Assembly: GCA_963710725.1 (NCBI GenBank)
Contig: CAVQBJ010000003.1
Location: 120,131 to 184,130 of the forward strand
Source: CAVQBJ01 sp963710725
GTDB taxonomy: Bacteria; Actinomycetota; Thermoleophilia; Solirubrobacterales; Solirubrobacteraceae
Reading direction: 5' to 3'
DNA length: 64,000 bases
The notes beneath the pieces were generated by a model that was given only the letters and a program-made list of their open reading frames with translations, did not search any database and was not told where the DNA came from. Within the stretch, counting starts at the first letter, position 1, and the number at the start of each line of letters is the position of its first letter. A program made the position numbers and the translations under genes. This document shows positions 45,644-53,857 of the stretch, one piece after another.

Positions 45644-47317
45644 TTGCCGTCGCTCGCTCGTCTGAAGCAGAAGAACGCGCTCGCAGCGCTCGTCGGCGCC
45701 GCCGCGGTCCTCGCCGCGCCCGGCCTCGCGGCGGCGGCCAACGGCGGGACGGCGAGCCCGATCGACACCAGCCAGTCCGGCGGCGCCGCGCCGAGCGCGC
45801 CGGCGGCCCCGCACACGAATTCCCGCGCCGCCGCCGCACCGCGGATCGTGCACGTCGTGTGCGTCCCCGCGTCATCGTGCAGCGGCAACCCGCATCAGGT
45901 GACGAGCGGCGGGAGGCTCGAGATCACCGGCACCGGGATCACCGCCGGGATGGTCGTCGTGTTCCCCCGCCCGCGCGGGGCCCATACGGCGCGGGCCCTC
46001 ACGTCGAGCCTGCATCACTCCTCGCTCGGCCTCGTCGCCGCCGTGCCCCGCTCGGCGGCCTCCGGCAAGATCTACGTGACGCTCGGCGTGCGGCGCTCGA
46101 AGTCCTACGGCCCGATCTCCATCGTCGGCTACAAGCTGCACCCGCCCGCCCCGGTCGTTCCCAAGCCGGCGCCGAGCGCGCCGGCGCCGCTCGCGCCGAC
46201 GCAGCCGGTGGCCGGGTCGCCGTTCTCCGGCCAGGGCATGTGGATCTGGTACGTGAGCCAGTCCGACGGCGGCAACCTCGCGAGCATCGTCGCGCAGGCC
46301 AAGGCCGCGGGCGTCACGACGCTGTTCATCAAGAGCTCCGACGGCTCGTCGAACTACTGGTCGCAGTTCAGCCCGACGCTCGTGCAGACGCTGCACGCGA
46401 ACGGCCTGAAGGTCTGCGCCTGGCAGTTCGTGTACGGCTCGTATCCGACCGCCGAGGCCGATCTCGGCGCCGAGGCGGTGGCCGACGGCGCCGACTGCCT
46501 CGTGATCGACGCCGAGTCGGCCTACGAGGGCCGCTACGCCTCTGCCCAGGCCTACATCGACGAGCTGCGGGCGAAGGTCGGCTCGAGCTATCCGGTCGGA
46601 CTGGCGGGCTTCCCCTACGTGTACGACCACGAGTCGTTCCCCTACTCGGTGTTCCTCGGCCCCGGCGGCGCTCAGTACAACGCTCCCCAGATGTACTGGC
46701 AGGACATCGGCGACTCGGTCGACACGACCTACGCCAACACGTGGATCTCCAACCGCATCTATGGTCGGCCGATCTTCCCGCTCGGACAGACGTACTCCAA
46801 TCCGTCTCCGAGCGACATCCTGCGCTTCCGCGAGGAGGCCGTCGACTACGGCGCGAGCGGCTGGTCGTTCTGGGACTTCCAGGAGACGAGCGCGAGCGGC
46901 TGGGCGGCGCTGGCGTCCCCGCTGGCGCCGCTCACCAGCGTGACGCCGAACGCGACGTGGCCGTCGCTGGGCGACGGCAGCGTGGGCGACCAGGTCCTGT
47001 GGATGCAGGAGCACCTCGCCGCGGCGATCCCGAGCCAGGCCACGAGCGGCATCTTCGACGCGACCACCGCCGCCAACCTCGCGACCTTCCAGACCAGCCA
47101 CGGACTGCCGGCCACCGGCACCACGACGGCCGCGACCTGGCAGGCGCTGCTGACCTTGACGCCGGTCACGGTCAACTGGACCGGCACCGCGCCGCGCAGC
47201 AGCGGGTCGGGCTCGACGACGAGCCCACCACCGGCACCGACGACGACCTCGACCACCACCACCGCCTCGTCGATGTCGACGTCGTCGATCACCACGGTCG
47301 GCGGCGCCGGCGCGTAG
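45644..47317 (+). CDS. secreted peptidoglycan-binding, glycosidase-like protein
   Basis: A 557-residue exported protein. The signal peptide is A-L-A-A-L-V-G-A-A-A-V-L with an A-A-A cut. An Ala-rich linker and an Ig/IPT-like beta domain (about 70-170) follow, then a Pro-rich hinge and a TIM-barrel-like domain (about 195-410: W-I-W-Y-V-S-Q, F-I-K-S-S-D, L-V-I-D-A-E-S) resembling GH25/DUF1906-type wall hydrolases. A peptidoglycan-binding domain (about 440-500) and a Thr/Ser/Pro tail end it. The TTG at 45644 is inferred from AGGGAG 9 bases upstream and from the signal peptide beginning there. Confidence 0.82.
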   Translation: MPSLARLKQKNALAALVGAAAVLAAPGLAAAANGGTASPIDTSQSGGAAPSAPAAPHTNSRAAAAPRIVHVVCVPASSCSGNPHQVTSGGRLEITGTGITAGMVVVFPRPRGAHTARALTSSLHHSSLGLVAAVPRSAASGKIYVTLGVRRSKSYGPISIVGYKLHPPAPVVPKPAPSAPAPLAPTQPVAGSPFSGQGMWIWYVSQSDGGNLASIVAQAKAAGVTTLFIKSSDGSSNYWSQFSPTLVQTLHANGLKVCAWQFVYGSYPTAEADLGAEAVADGADCLVIDAESAYEGRYASAQAYIDELRAKVGSSYPVGLAGFPYVYDHESFPYSVFLGPGGAQYNAPQMYWQDIGDSVDTTYANTWISNRIYGRPIFPLGQTYSNPSPSDILRFREEAVDYGASGWSFWDFQETSASGWAALASPLAPLTSVTPNATWPSLGDGSVGDQVLWMQEHLAAAIPSQATSGIFDATTAANLATFQTSHGLPATGTTTAATWQALLTLTPVTVNWTGTAPRSSGSGSTTSPPPAPTTTSTTTTASSMSTSSITTVGGAGA

Positions 47318-47414
47318 CCCGCTCACCGCTCGCGCGAGCGCCGAGCGCGCGACCACGGCGCGTGCGGACGCGCTAACCCGTACTCTTCCCGACCGTCCCG
47401 CCGTCACGAACGCC

Positions 47415-48263
47415 ATGTCCACAACGCCACAGACCACCAGCGAAGAGCACGCCGAGGTTCCGGCGGCGATGCCCGAGACGCTTGCGATCGCCGGCAGCGG
47501 AGCGATCGCCTGCGGCCTCGCGGCCACCGCGGCGCGGCACGGGGAGGTGATGCTGCTCGCCCGCTCGGCCGATTCGGCGGACCGCGCCCGAGCCTCGGTC
47601 GAGAAGATCTCCGGACGCCTCAGCGGCGAGGTCAACGCGGCGAACGTGAAGATCGTCACCGATCCGGCCGAGCTCGGCCACGTCTCCTACGTCGTGGAGG
47701 CCGTGATCGAGAACCACGGCGTCAAGGCCGACCTCCTGGCCACACTCAACCGCGAGCTGTCGCCCGAGGCCGTGCTGGCCACGACGACGTCGTCACTGTC
47801 GATCGAGAAGCTCGCCGCGGCGAGCGAGCGGCCCGAGCGCTTCGTGGGCCTGCACGTCTTCAACCCGGTGCCGCGCATGAAGCTGGTCGAGCTCGTCTAC
47901 CCGACGACGGCGCTGGACGAGACGAAGGCGCGCTCGGTGGCCCTCTGCGAGGCGCTCGGCAAGACGCCGGTCGAGGTCCCGGACATCCCCGGCTTCGTCG
48001 TGAACCGGCTCCTGTTCCCGTTCCTGTTCAGCGCCGTGCGCCTGCTCGAGGAGACCGGGATGGCCGCGGAGGACATCGACACGTGCATGACGCTCGGCGC
48101 TGGGCACCCGATGGGTCCGCTCGCGCTGCTCGATCTCGTCGGACTCGACGTCGCCGAGGCGATCGGCGAGACGATCGGCGAGCCGGTCCCCGAGCGCGTC
48201 TACGAGCTGATCGGCGACGGCGCGCTGGGGCGCAAGACCGGCCGCGGCTTTCACCAGTACTGA
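47415..48263 (+). CDS. 3-hydroxyacyl-CoA (3-hydroxybutyryl-CoA) dehydrogenase
   Basis: A 282-residue enzyme oxidising 3-hydroxyacyl-CoA with NAD+. The Rossmann loop is I-A-G-S-G-A-I-A-C-G, followed by the family segments T-T-T-S-S-L-S-I, G-L-H-V-F-N-P-V-P-R-M-K-L-V-E (catalytic His) and P-D-I-P-G-F-V-V-N-R-L-L. The C-terminal dimer domain ends G-A-L-G-R-K-T-G-R-G-F. The loop has Ala/Cys where many homologues have Met/Gly, but still G-x-G-x-x-x-G. It stands alone, in no visible fatty-acid operon. Confidence 0.92.
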   Translation: MSTTPQTTSEEHAEVPAAMPETLAIAGSGAIACGLAATAARHGEVMLLARSADSADRARASVEKISGRLSGEVNAANVKIVTDPAELGHVSYVVEAVIENHGVKADLLATLNRELSPEAVLATTTSSLSIEKLAAASERPERFVGLHVFNPVPRMKLVELVYPTTALDETKARSVALCEALGKTPVEVPDIPGFVVNRLLFPFLFSAVRLLEETGMAAEDIDTCMTLGAGHPMGPLALLDLVGLDVAEAIGETIGEPVPERVYELIGDGALGRKTGRGFHQY

Positions 48264-48329
48264 CGAGTTTTAGCTCCGGGTCGGCTGCGGTTTAGCGGCC
48301 GTTGATGAGCGGCCCGGATACTGCTGCGC

Positions 48330-48385
48330 AGCACACCCGCCTCCTCCAGTGCTAGCGCCCGGTCCGCCTCCCCCCGGCGGGCCGG
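48330..48385 (+). other. two hairpins with C-rich loops in a convergent gap
   Basis: AGCAC (48330-48334)/GTGCT (48349-48353) encloses a C/T-rich loop, and CCGGTCCGCC (48359-48368)/GGCGGGCCGG (48376-48385) encloses TCCCCCC. Paired hairpins with six-C loops recall the actinobacterial 6C RNA, but only one loop has the full C run. They may equally be terminators for the two converging genes. A 12-base palindrome TGCTGCGCAGCA (48322-48333) overlaps the first stem. Confidence 0.35.
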
Positions 48386-48410
48386 TCGCGTTTAACGGCC
48401 CGCTGGCCGG

Positions 48411-49745
48411 TCAGGACTCGGAGCGCTCGGTGGGCTCGGAGTCCCCGCTCGCCACCTGTGCGCGCTCGCGGATGCGCACCGCCTCGATGCGGTTCTCGCG
48501 CACCGACTCCACGCGGATCGTGTGACCGTCGGCCCGGATCGTGTCGCCGCGACGCGGCAGGCGGCCGAGCTGGGCGAACACGAAGCCGCCGACCGAGTTG
48601 TAGGCATCGCTGTCGACCGGCAGGTGCAGGCCGTAGTCGGCGAGATCGGTCACCGCGACGTGACCGCGCACGAACCAGTCGCCGTTGGCGAGCTTGCGAA
48701 CCTCGCCCGCCGTCGGATCGGTCTCGTCGCTGATCTCCCCCACGACCTCCTCGATGATGTCCTCGATGGTCACGATCCCGGCGACGCGGCCGTATTCGTC
48801 GACGACGACCGACATCGAGCTGCGGGTGCGCTGCAGGTCGGCGAGCAGGTCGTCGAGCGGCTTCGTCTCGGGGACGATCGGCGCGTCGCGGACCTCCGAC
48901 TCGATCGACGCGTGGGGACCCTCGCTCATCAGCAGCCGCGCGAGCGAGTTGGAGTGCACGATCCCGCGCACGCGATCGCGGTTCTCGTCCTCGGTCACGA
49001 CGAGGCGCGTGTGACCGCTGGAGATGCAGCGGCGCAGCGCCGTCTCGACGTCCTCGGAGGTGTCAACGGTCACGACCGCCGGGATCGGGGTCATCACCTG
49101 TCGCGCCTCCTGCTCGTGCAGGTGAAAGACGCCCCGCAGCATGCCGGCCTCGCCCTGGTCGAGCTGCCCTCCGGCGTAGGACTCGGCGATCAGCCGCTTC
49201 AGCTCGTCCGGCGTGCCCCCCTCGGCCTCGCTTGCGGGGTCGACCCCGAGCAGCCGCAGGATGCGATTGGCCACGGCGGTCACGAAGGCGATGAACGGGC
49301 GGAACAGCGTCCGGAACGCCCCGAGCGGGCGCGCGATCCGCATCGCGACGGCCTCGGCGCGGTGCACGGCGTAGAACTTGGGAACCATCTCGCCGGCGAT
49401 CAGCTGCGCGAAGGTGATGAGCAGGTAGGCGACGATCACCGCCACGACGACGGCCACGCCATTGCCGAGCGGGGCGCCGAGCCAGCCCTTCAGCACGCGA
49501 GCGAGCGCCGGAGCGCCGAGCGCGCCGATGCCGATCGAGGTCATCGTGACGCCGAGCTGGACGGCCGAGATGTACTCGTTGATGTGGTCGAGCTGCCCCA
49601 GCGCGAGTGCGGCCCCGCGACGGCCCTCGTCGCGCTCGATCTCCAGCCGCGCGCGACGCGAGCGCACGAGCGCGTACTCGGCGATCACGAAGAAGGCATT
49701 GATCGCGATCAGGACCGCGGTCGCGACGAGCTCGAGTCCGTTCAC
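48411..49745 (-). CDS. CNNM/CorC-type membrane protein (hemolysin family)
   Basis: A 444-residue protein: CNNM/DUF21 membrane domain with about four helices (1-150), two CBS domains (about 215-340) that usually bind adenine nucleotides, and a CorC_HlyC domain at the end. Family members take part in Mg2+/Co2+ export or homeostasis. The start ATG lies behind two long G-runs on the plus strand (C-runs in its mRNA leader). It is convergent with the acyl-CoA dehydrogenase gene. Confidence 0.93.
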   Translation of the reverse strand: MNGLELVATAVLIAINAFFVIAEYALVRSRRARLEIERDEGRRGAALALGQLDHINEYISAVQLGVTMTSIGIGALGAPALARVLKGWLGAPLGNGVAVVVAVIVAYLLITFAQLIAGEMVPKFYAVHRAEAVAMRIARPLGAFRTLFRPFIAFVTAVANRILRLLGVDPASEAEGGTPDELKRLIAESYAGGQLDQGEAGMLRGVFHLHEQEARQVMTPIPAVVTVDTSEDVETALRRCISSGHTRLVVTEDENRDRVRGIVHSNSLARLLMSEGPHASIESEVRDAPIVPETKPLDDLLADLQRTRSSMSVVVDEYGRVAGIVTIEDIIEEVVGEISDETDPTAGEVRKLANGDWFVRGHVAVTDLADYGLHLPVDSDAYNSVGGFVFAQLGRLPRRGDTIRADGHTIRVESVRENRIEAVRIRERAQVASGDSEPTERSES

Positions 49746-49786
49746 GACCGAGTACCCGCGTCGCGATCGACCGCAGGCGATGGCGC

Positions 49787-49853
49787 GGGGGGGCGGCGCT
49801 CGAGCGCTGGAACAGGGCCCGCGGAGCGCAGGGCCGAGCTACTTCGGGGGGGG
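49787..49853. repeat. G7 and G8 homopolymer tracts in the CNNM gene leader
   Basis: Runs of seven G (49787-49793) and eight G (49846-49853) lie 42 and 101 bases upstream of the CNNM start (C-runs in its transcript). They are the longest single-base runs noticed in the window. They could be slippage-prone expression modifiers or simply hard-to-sequence tracts. Confidence 0.5.
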
Positions 49854-49929
49854 TCGTCGTCGTTCATCAAGGCCGACGGGCAAACGGTAGCAGGCGTCAC
49901 CACGGACGATCATCGCCTCGGGCGGACGG

Positions 49930-50208
49930 TCAGCGCAGCGCGTCGATGCGCTCGGCAAGGGCGAAGTCGGCGTCGGTCAGGCCGCCTTGCGAATGGGTGC
50001 TGAGCGTCAGACGAACCTTCTTCCAAGCATGAATGAGGATGTCCGGATGGTGGTTGGCCTGCTCGGCGAGCTCGGCCACCGCGTTGGCGAACCGCATCGC
50101 GTCGGCGAAGTCCCGCAGCGTCCATTCTCGGGTGATGGCGTCGCCGGCGCGGTCCCAGTCGGAACCGGCAAGGGCAGCCTCGATCTCTCCCTCGGCGAGC
50201 AGAGCCAT
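49930..50208 (-). CDS. pterin-4a-carbinolamine dehydratase
   Basis: A 92-residue PCD/DCoH-family enzyme that dehydrates 4a-hydroxy-tetrahydrobiopterin. The active-site motif N-H-H-P-D and the downstream W-K-K-V-R are present. Its start is 20 bases from the divergent cobalamin-binding gene. No aromatic amino acid hydroxylase is in the window, so its physiological partner is unclear; some bacterial PCDs serve molybdopterin or other pterin systems. Confidence 0.93.
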   Translation of the reverse strand: MALLAEGEIEAALAGSDWDRAGDAITREWTLRDFADAMRFANAVAELAEQANHHPDILIHAWKKVRLTLSTHSQGGLTDADFALAERIDALR

Positions 50209-50228
50209 CTCTGCCCTACAGTCTGGCC

Positions 50229-51134
50229 ATGCGCATCGTCAGCCTCGTTCCCCATGCGACCGAGCTGCTGTTCGCGCTCGGGCTCGGCAGCGAGGTTATC
50301 GCTGTCACCCACGAATGCGACTTCCCCCCGGAGGCGCGCGACCTCCCCACGGTGACGCGGGACGCCCTGCCCGCGGGACTCTCGGCCGCCGAGATCGACG
50401 CCGCGGTGCGCGAGCGCACCGACCGGGGCGAGGCGATCTACGAGCTCGACCAGACGCTGGTCAGTGAGCTGCGTCCCGACCTGATCGTGACCCAGGCGCT
50501 GTGCCCGGTGTGCGCGGTCTCCTATGACGAGGTCGCCGAGCTCGCCGAGGAGATGCCCTCGCAGCCCCACGTCATCGCGCTCGATCCGAAGACCCTCGGC
50601 GAGGCGCTCGGCGACGTGCGCACGATCGCGCAGGCCACCGAGCGCCGCGACCGCGGCCTCGAGCTGGTCCAGGACGCGGCGGCGAGAATCGACCGTGTGC
50701 GCCTCGCCACGCGGGCACAGCCGCGCGTGCGCGTGGCCGCGCTCGAGTGGCTCGATCCCGTCTACGTGGCCGGCCACTGGACGCCGCAGCTCATCGAGCT
50801 GGCCGGGGGCGACGACGTGCTCGGCTTCGCGGGCGAGCCGTCGGAGCGCATGAGCTACGAGGCGGTGGCCGCCGCCGAGCCGGAGATCGTCGTCGTCATG
50901 CCGTGCGGGTTCGGCGCCCGGCGCGCGTACGAGGAGGCGCTCGCCCATGCCGATCAGCTCGCCACGATCGGCGCGCGGCGCATCGTCGCCGTCGACGCGT
51001 CCTCCTACTTCTCGCGTCCCGGGCCCCGGCTCATCGACGGTCTCGAGCTGCTCGCGCACATCCTGCATCCCCAGCGCATCCCCGAGATCGAGGCCGAGGC
51101 GCTCGAGGTCGAGCTCGCCGCCGCGCGGTCCTGA
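50229..51134 (+). CDS. cobalamin-binding (BtuF-like) protein without signal peptide
   Basis: A 301-residue protein with the class III substrate-binding fold: start R-I-V-S-L-V-P-H-A-T-E-L-L-F-A-L-G-L, then T-H-E-C-D-F-P and C-P-V-C-A-V. It resembles periplasmic vitamin B12 or iron-chelate binding proteins, but the start has no signal peptide or lipobox and no ABC permease or ATPase is adjacent. It is probably cytosolic, as in a common actinobacterial subgroup annotated as cobalamin-binding; role unknown. Confidence 0.85.
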   Translation: MRIVSLVPHATELLFALGLGSEVIAVTHECDFPPEARDLPTVTRDALPAGLSAAEIDAAVRERTDRGEAIYELDQTLVSELRPDLIVTQALCPVCAVSYDEVAELAEEMPSQPHVIALDPKTLGEALGDVRTIAQATERRDRGLELVQDAAARIDRVRLATRAQPRVRVAALEWLDPVYVAGHWTPQLIELAGGDDVLGFAGEPSERMSYEAVAAAEPEIVVVMPCGFGARRAYEEALAHADQLATIGARRIVAVDASSYFSRPGPRLIDGLELLAHILHPQRIPEIEAEALEVELAAARS

Positions 51135-51143
51135 GGCGACCGC

Positions 51144-52022
51144 CTACTGCCCCGGCGGGCCGATGACGATCTGCTGCGGCGGCGCGGCGACGGTGAGCTC
51201 GCTCGCCTTCGACGTGGCGATGCAGCCTGCGAACGACGCGACGCCGATCACGGCGCACAGGCCGAAGGCGAGCGCCGGCGAGCGGTAGCGGTCGCCGGCC
51301 CGCAGCGCGAAGCCCGCCAGCGCGCCGCCGATCAGGCCGCCGATGTGCCCGCCGATCGAGATGCCCGAGAGGCTGAAGCTGAGCGCGATATTGATCACGA
51401 TCAGCCCGACGAGCCAGTTCTGCACGTGCTGGATGCGCCGCGCGCGCGCCTCGACGAGGGCGGCGCCCATGAGGCCGAAGATGGCACCGGACGCGCCGAC
51501 GGTCGGGCTGTGCGGCGTGACCAGCAGCGCGCCGAAGGAGCCGGCCAGCAGCGCGACGCCGTAGACGACGCCGAAGCGCAGCGAGCCGATCGCCGGCTCG
51601 AGCATCTGCCCGAGCAGGTAGAGGATGTACATGTTGAGCGCGATGTGCAGGAAGTTCTCGTGCAGGAACGCGCCGGTGACGATCCGCCACCACTGACCTT
51701 CGGCGACGCCCTGTCCGGGGAGGACCGGATTGCTGCCGAGCAGTGCGCCCTTCTGGTACACGGCCGTGCCCGCCCCGCTGCTGCTGAGCGTGAATTGGCC
51801 CTCGGTCAGGAACGCGATCACGTTGATGGCGATGAGCGCCTCGGTGACGCGCATGCGCGACCCCAGGTTGCGCATCGTCACCACCTTTGTGCGCTGCCTG
51901 CTGCACTCCGGACAGCGCATGCCGACGTTCGTCGACGTCATGCAGTCGGGGCAGATCGGCCGGCCGCAGTTCGAGCACGAGACGCCGGTCTCGCGCGTGG
52001 GGTGCCGGTAACAGGTCTGCAT
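51144..52022 (-). CDS. rhomboid intramembrane serine protease with N-terminal zinc finger
   Basis: A 292-residue protein. The N-terminus is a B-box-like zinc module with Cys/His at C4, H7, C16, C19, C24, C27, C37 and C40. Six to seven membrane helices follow with the rhomboid dyad S178 (G-A-S-G-A) and H226 (I-G-G-H-I-G-G) plus N130 in the H-I-A-L-N oxyanion helix. It cleaves single-pass membrane proteins within the bilayer; the substrate is unknown. An inverted repeat sits directly before its ATG (52023-52049). Confidence 0.94.
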   Translation of the reverse strand: MQTCYRHPTRETGVSCSNCGRPICPDCMTSTNVGMRCPECSRQRTKVVTMRNLGSRMRVTEALIAINVIAFLTEGQFTLSSSGAGTAVYQKGALLGSNPVLPGQGVAEGQWWRIVTGAFLHENFLHIALNMYILYLLGQMLEPAIGSLRFGVVYGVALLAGSFGALLVTPHSPTVGASGAIFGLMGAALVEARARRIQHVQNWLVGLIVINIALSFSLSGISIGGHIGGLIGGALAGFALRAGDRYRSPALAFGLCAVIGVASFAGCIATSKASELTVAAPPQQIVIGPPGQ

Positions 52023-52049
52023 GGCCCTGACCCAGACGCTATCAGGGCC
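52023..52049 (-). promoter_or_regulatory. inverted repeat at the rhomboid start codon
   Basis: GGCCCTGA (52023-52030) and TCAGGGCC (52042-52049) are exact inverted repeats ending at the base before the rhomboid ATG. On the minus strand TAGCGT, a possible -10 box, lies between the arms. It may be an operator over a near-leaderless promoter, or a start-masking hairpin. Confidence 0.4.
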
Positions 52050-52082
52050 CCTCGCCGGCGCCCGGGCCGCGCCTTGAGCGGC

Positions 52083-52802
52083 TCAGGTCGATACCGTGAC
52101 GCTCAGCACCGGCGGCCCGGAGGGCTTGCCGTTGGGGCTGCCGCCGAGCGGCTCGGCGGTGACGAGCACGCGCTGGACGCCGTGGAGGTCGCCGGGCACC
52201 GCGACCGCCGCATCGCCGGAGCGGTTGACGCCGAACAGCGCGTCGGTGGGGATCGGCGCCTCGTGGGACCGCTTGAGCCAGACCTGGTAGATGTGGTTGG
52301 CCGCCGGGGCCGGCATGTTGCCGACGTCGAGCTCGGCGTGGCCGCCGGACTGGCGGAGCACGACTGACGCGCTGTGGAACACCCTGCTCACGCCGGTGCT
52401 CGTCTGTACCGACGTGCCGCCGGAGCCGATCGCGATCACCGCCACCAGGGCCCCCGCGGCCACGAGGCCGACCGCGCCCGCCCAGGCGAAGCGTGGGCGC
52501 GCGAACCAGGACCGATGCGGCTCGGCGGCCGGCGGTCGGTCGGCGCTCGGGCCGGCCGCGTGGAGCAGCTCGGCCTCGCTGTTGACCACCGACATCACGC
52601 GAGCCTTCAGCGCCGGCGAGGCGATCGCCGCCGGAACGGCGCCGGGCAGCACGTCGACGACCGGCTGCAGCTCGGCGAGCTCCTCGGCGCAGCGCAAGCA
52701 ATCGGCGAGGTGCTCGCGCAGCCGCGCGGCCTCGTCGTCGGGCAGCGCGCCGAGAGCGTACACCGCGACGTCGTCGGAGTGCGGGCAGCGCGGCTCGCTC
52801 AT
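52083..52802 (-). CDS. zinc-dependent anti-sigma factor (RskA-like)
   Basis: A 239-residue single-pass membrane protein. The cytosolic N-terminus has the zinc anti-sigma motif H31-x3-C35-x2-C38. One membrane helix lies at about 108-127, and the outer part is an RskA C-terminal-like beta domain. It should hold the ECF sigma factor encoded just upstream until regulated proteolysis releases it. Translational coupling (4-base overlap) supports the pairing. The rhomboid and MarP-like proteases in this window are conceivable but unproven sheddases. Confidence 0.92.
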   Translation of the reverse strand: MSEPRCPHSDDVAVYALGALPDDEAARLREHLADCLRCAEELAELQPVVDVLPGAVPAAIASPALKARVMSVVNSEAELLHAAGPSADRPPAAEPHRSWFARPRFAWAGAVGLVAAGALVAVIAIGSGGTSVQTSTGVSRVFHSASVVLRQSGGHAELDVGNMPAPAANHIYQVWLKRSHEAPIPTDALFGVNRSGDAAVAVPGDLHGVQRVLVTAEPLGGSPNGKPSGPPVLSVTVST

Positions 52803-53407
52803 CGGACGGCCTCCGGCTCGCCGAGCTGGCCGCGGAGCTTCTGTAGGCCGAGGCGCATGCGCCCCTTGATGGTGCCGATCGGCGCGTCGAGCATGTCAGC
52901 AATCTCCGTGTGCGTGAATCCACCGTAGTAGGCCAGCTCGATCACCCGGCTCTGCTCGTCGGGCAGCTCGCGCAGCGCATCGCGGATCTCGCGCGCCTCC
53001 TCGCGGCGTGCCACCTCGGAGTCGGTGCGCTCGGGTGCGGCGAAGCGCTCCTCGAGTCCCTCGTCGCTGGCCCGGCGGCGATCGTGCACCACGCTGCGGC
53101 GCAGCGAGTCGATGGCGCGGTTGTGGACGATGCCGAGCAGCCACGTGCGCACGCTGCCGCGGCCGCGGTCATAGCGGGCGCCACTGCGCCACATCGAGAT
53201 GAAGGCCTCCTGCACGACGTCCTCGGCCTGGGAGCGGGTTCCGCACATGCGGTAGGCGAGCGAGAAGGCGGCGTTCACGTGGCGGTCGTAGACGATCTCG
53301 AATGCGGCCGCCTCGCTGCCGCCCACCAGCACCATGAGCTCCTCGTCGGCGAGCGAGCGCAGGTCACGAGGGCTGGGGGTGGGCGTCGGCCGCAGTCGGG
53401 ACATCAT
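52799..53407 (-). CDS. ECF sigma factor (SigK/SigL-like)
   Basis: A 202-residue ECF sigma factor. Region 2 reads F-E-I-V-Y-D-R-H-V-N-A-A-F-S-L-A-Y-R-M-C and D-V-V-Q-E-A-F-I-S-M-W-R; region 4 has F-T-H-T-E-I-A-D-M-L-D-A-P-I-G-T-I-K-G. It is followed by its RskA-like anti-sigma factor with a 4-base overlap, the arrangement of the SigK/SigL group. Two adjacent ATG codons start the gene. The operon probably regulates itself, but I could not locate a convincing ECF promoter upstream. Confidence 0.94.
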   Translation of the reverse strand: MMSRLRPTPTPSPRDLRSLADEELMVLVGGSEAAAFEIVYDRHVNAAFSLAYRMCGTRSQAEDVVQEAFISMWRSGARYDRGRGSVRTWLLGIVHNRAIDSLRRSVVHDRRRASDEGLEERFAAPERTDSEVARREEAREIRDALRELPDEQSRVIELAYYGGFTHTEIADMLDAPIGTIKGRMRLGLQKLRGQLGEPEAVR

Positions 53408-53506
53408 GGGCGATACGTGACCTCGTCGGCGATCGGATCACTCCTGACGTTCACGGTGGGCGAGCGTCGGCGGGTCGCTCGCGAGGGGCGGGCGGGCGGC
53501 TCCGCC

Positions 53507-53857
53507 CTAGCGGTCGATGATCCGGCGCACGCTCTCCCCGGCGTCGTGCATGGCGCGCCCGGCGGCGTAGCGCGCGCCGGCGACGCCGCCGTGCGGATGT
53601 CGCTTGGCGCGCTGGCGGGCGCGCAGGACGATCAGGGCGGCGCCGGCCGTACCGCCCACCACGACGGCCGCCGCCGGCCGGACCCAGTTACGCGGGTCGC
53701 GCATCGCCGACAGCTCCCACTGCTCGAGCTCCTCGCTGGCGAGCTCGGTGAGGTTCGAGAGCGTCGCCTCCATCCGATGCACGAGATCGTCGGGCGGGTC
53801 GATCGGCGCGAGCGCCGCGCGCAGCAGCGTCTCGAGATTCGCGGCGGCCTCGGTCAC
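53507..53857 (-). CDS. small single-pass membrane protein paired with an ECF sigma factor
   Basis: A 116-residue protein with an acidic N-terminal helical part (1-50), one hydrophobic segment (about 62-78), then a basic end. It lacks the HxxxCxxC zinc anti-sigma motif. Its ATG overlaps the stop of the ECF sigma factor by 4 bases, the position where an anti-sigma factor normally sits, so an atypical anti-sigma role is plausible but unproven. Confidence 0.75.
   Translation of the reverse strand: MTEAAANLETLLRAALAPIDPPDDLVHRMEATLSNLTELASEELEQWELSAMRDPRNWVRPAAAVVVGGTAGAALIVLRARQRAKRHPHGGVAGARYAAGRAMHDAGESVRRIIDR

Noticed and set aside
49787..49853. 6C RNA on the minus strand with C7 and C8 runs
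   Set aside because: The C runs are not flanked by sequences that can pair into hairpin stems.
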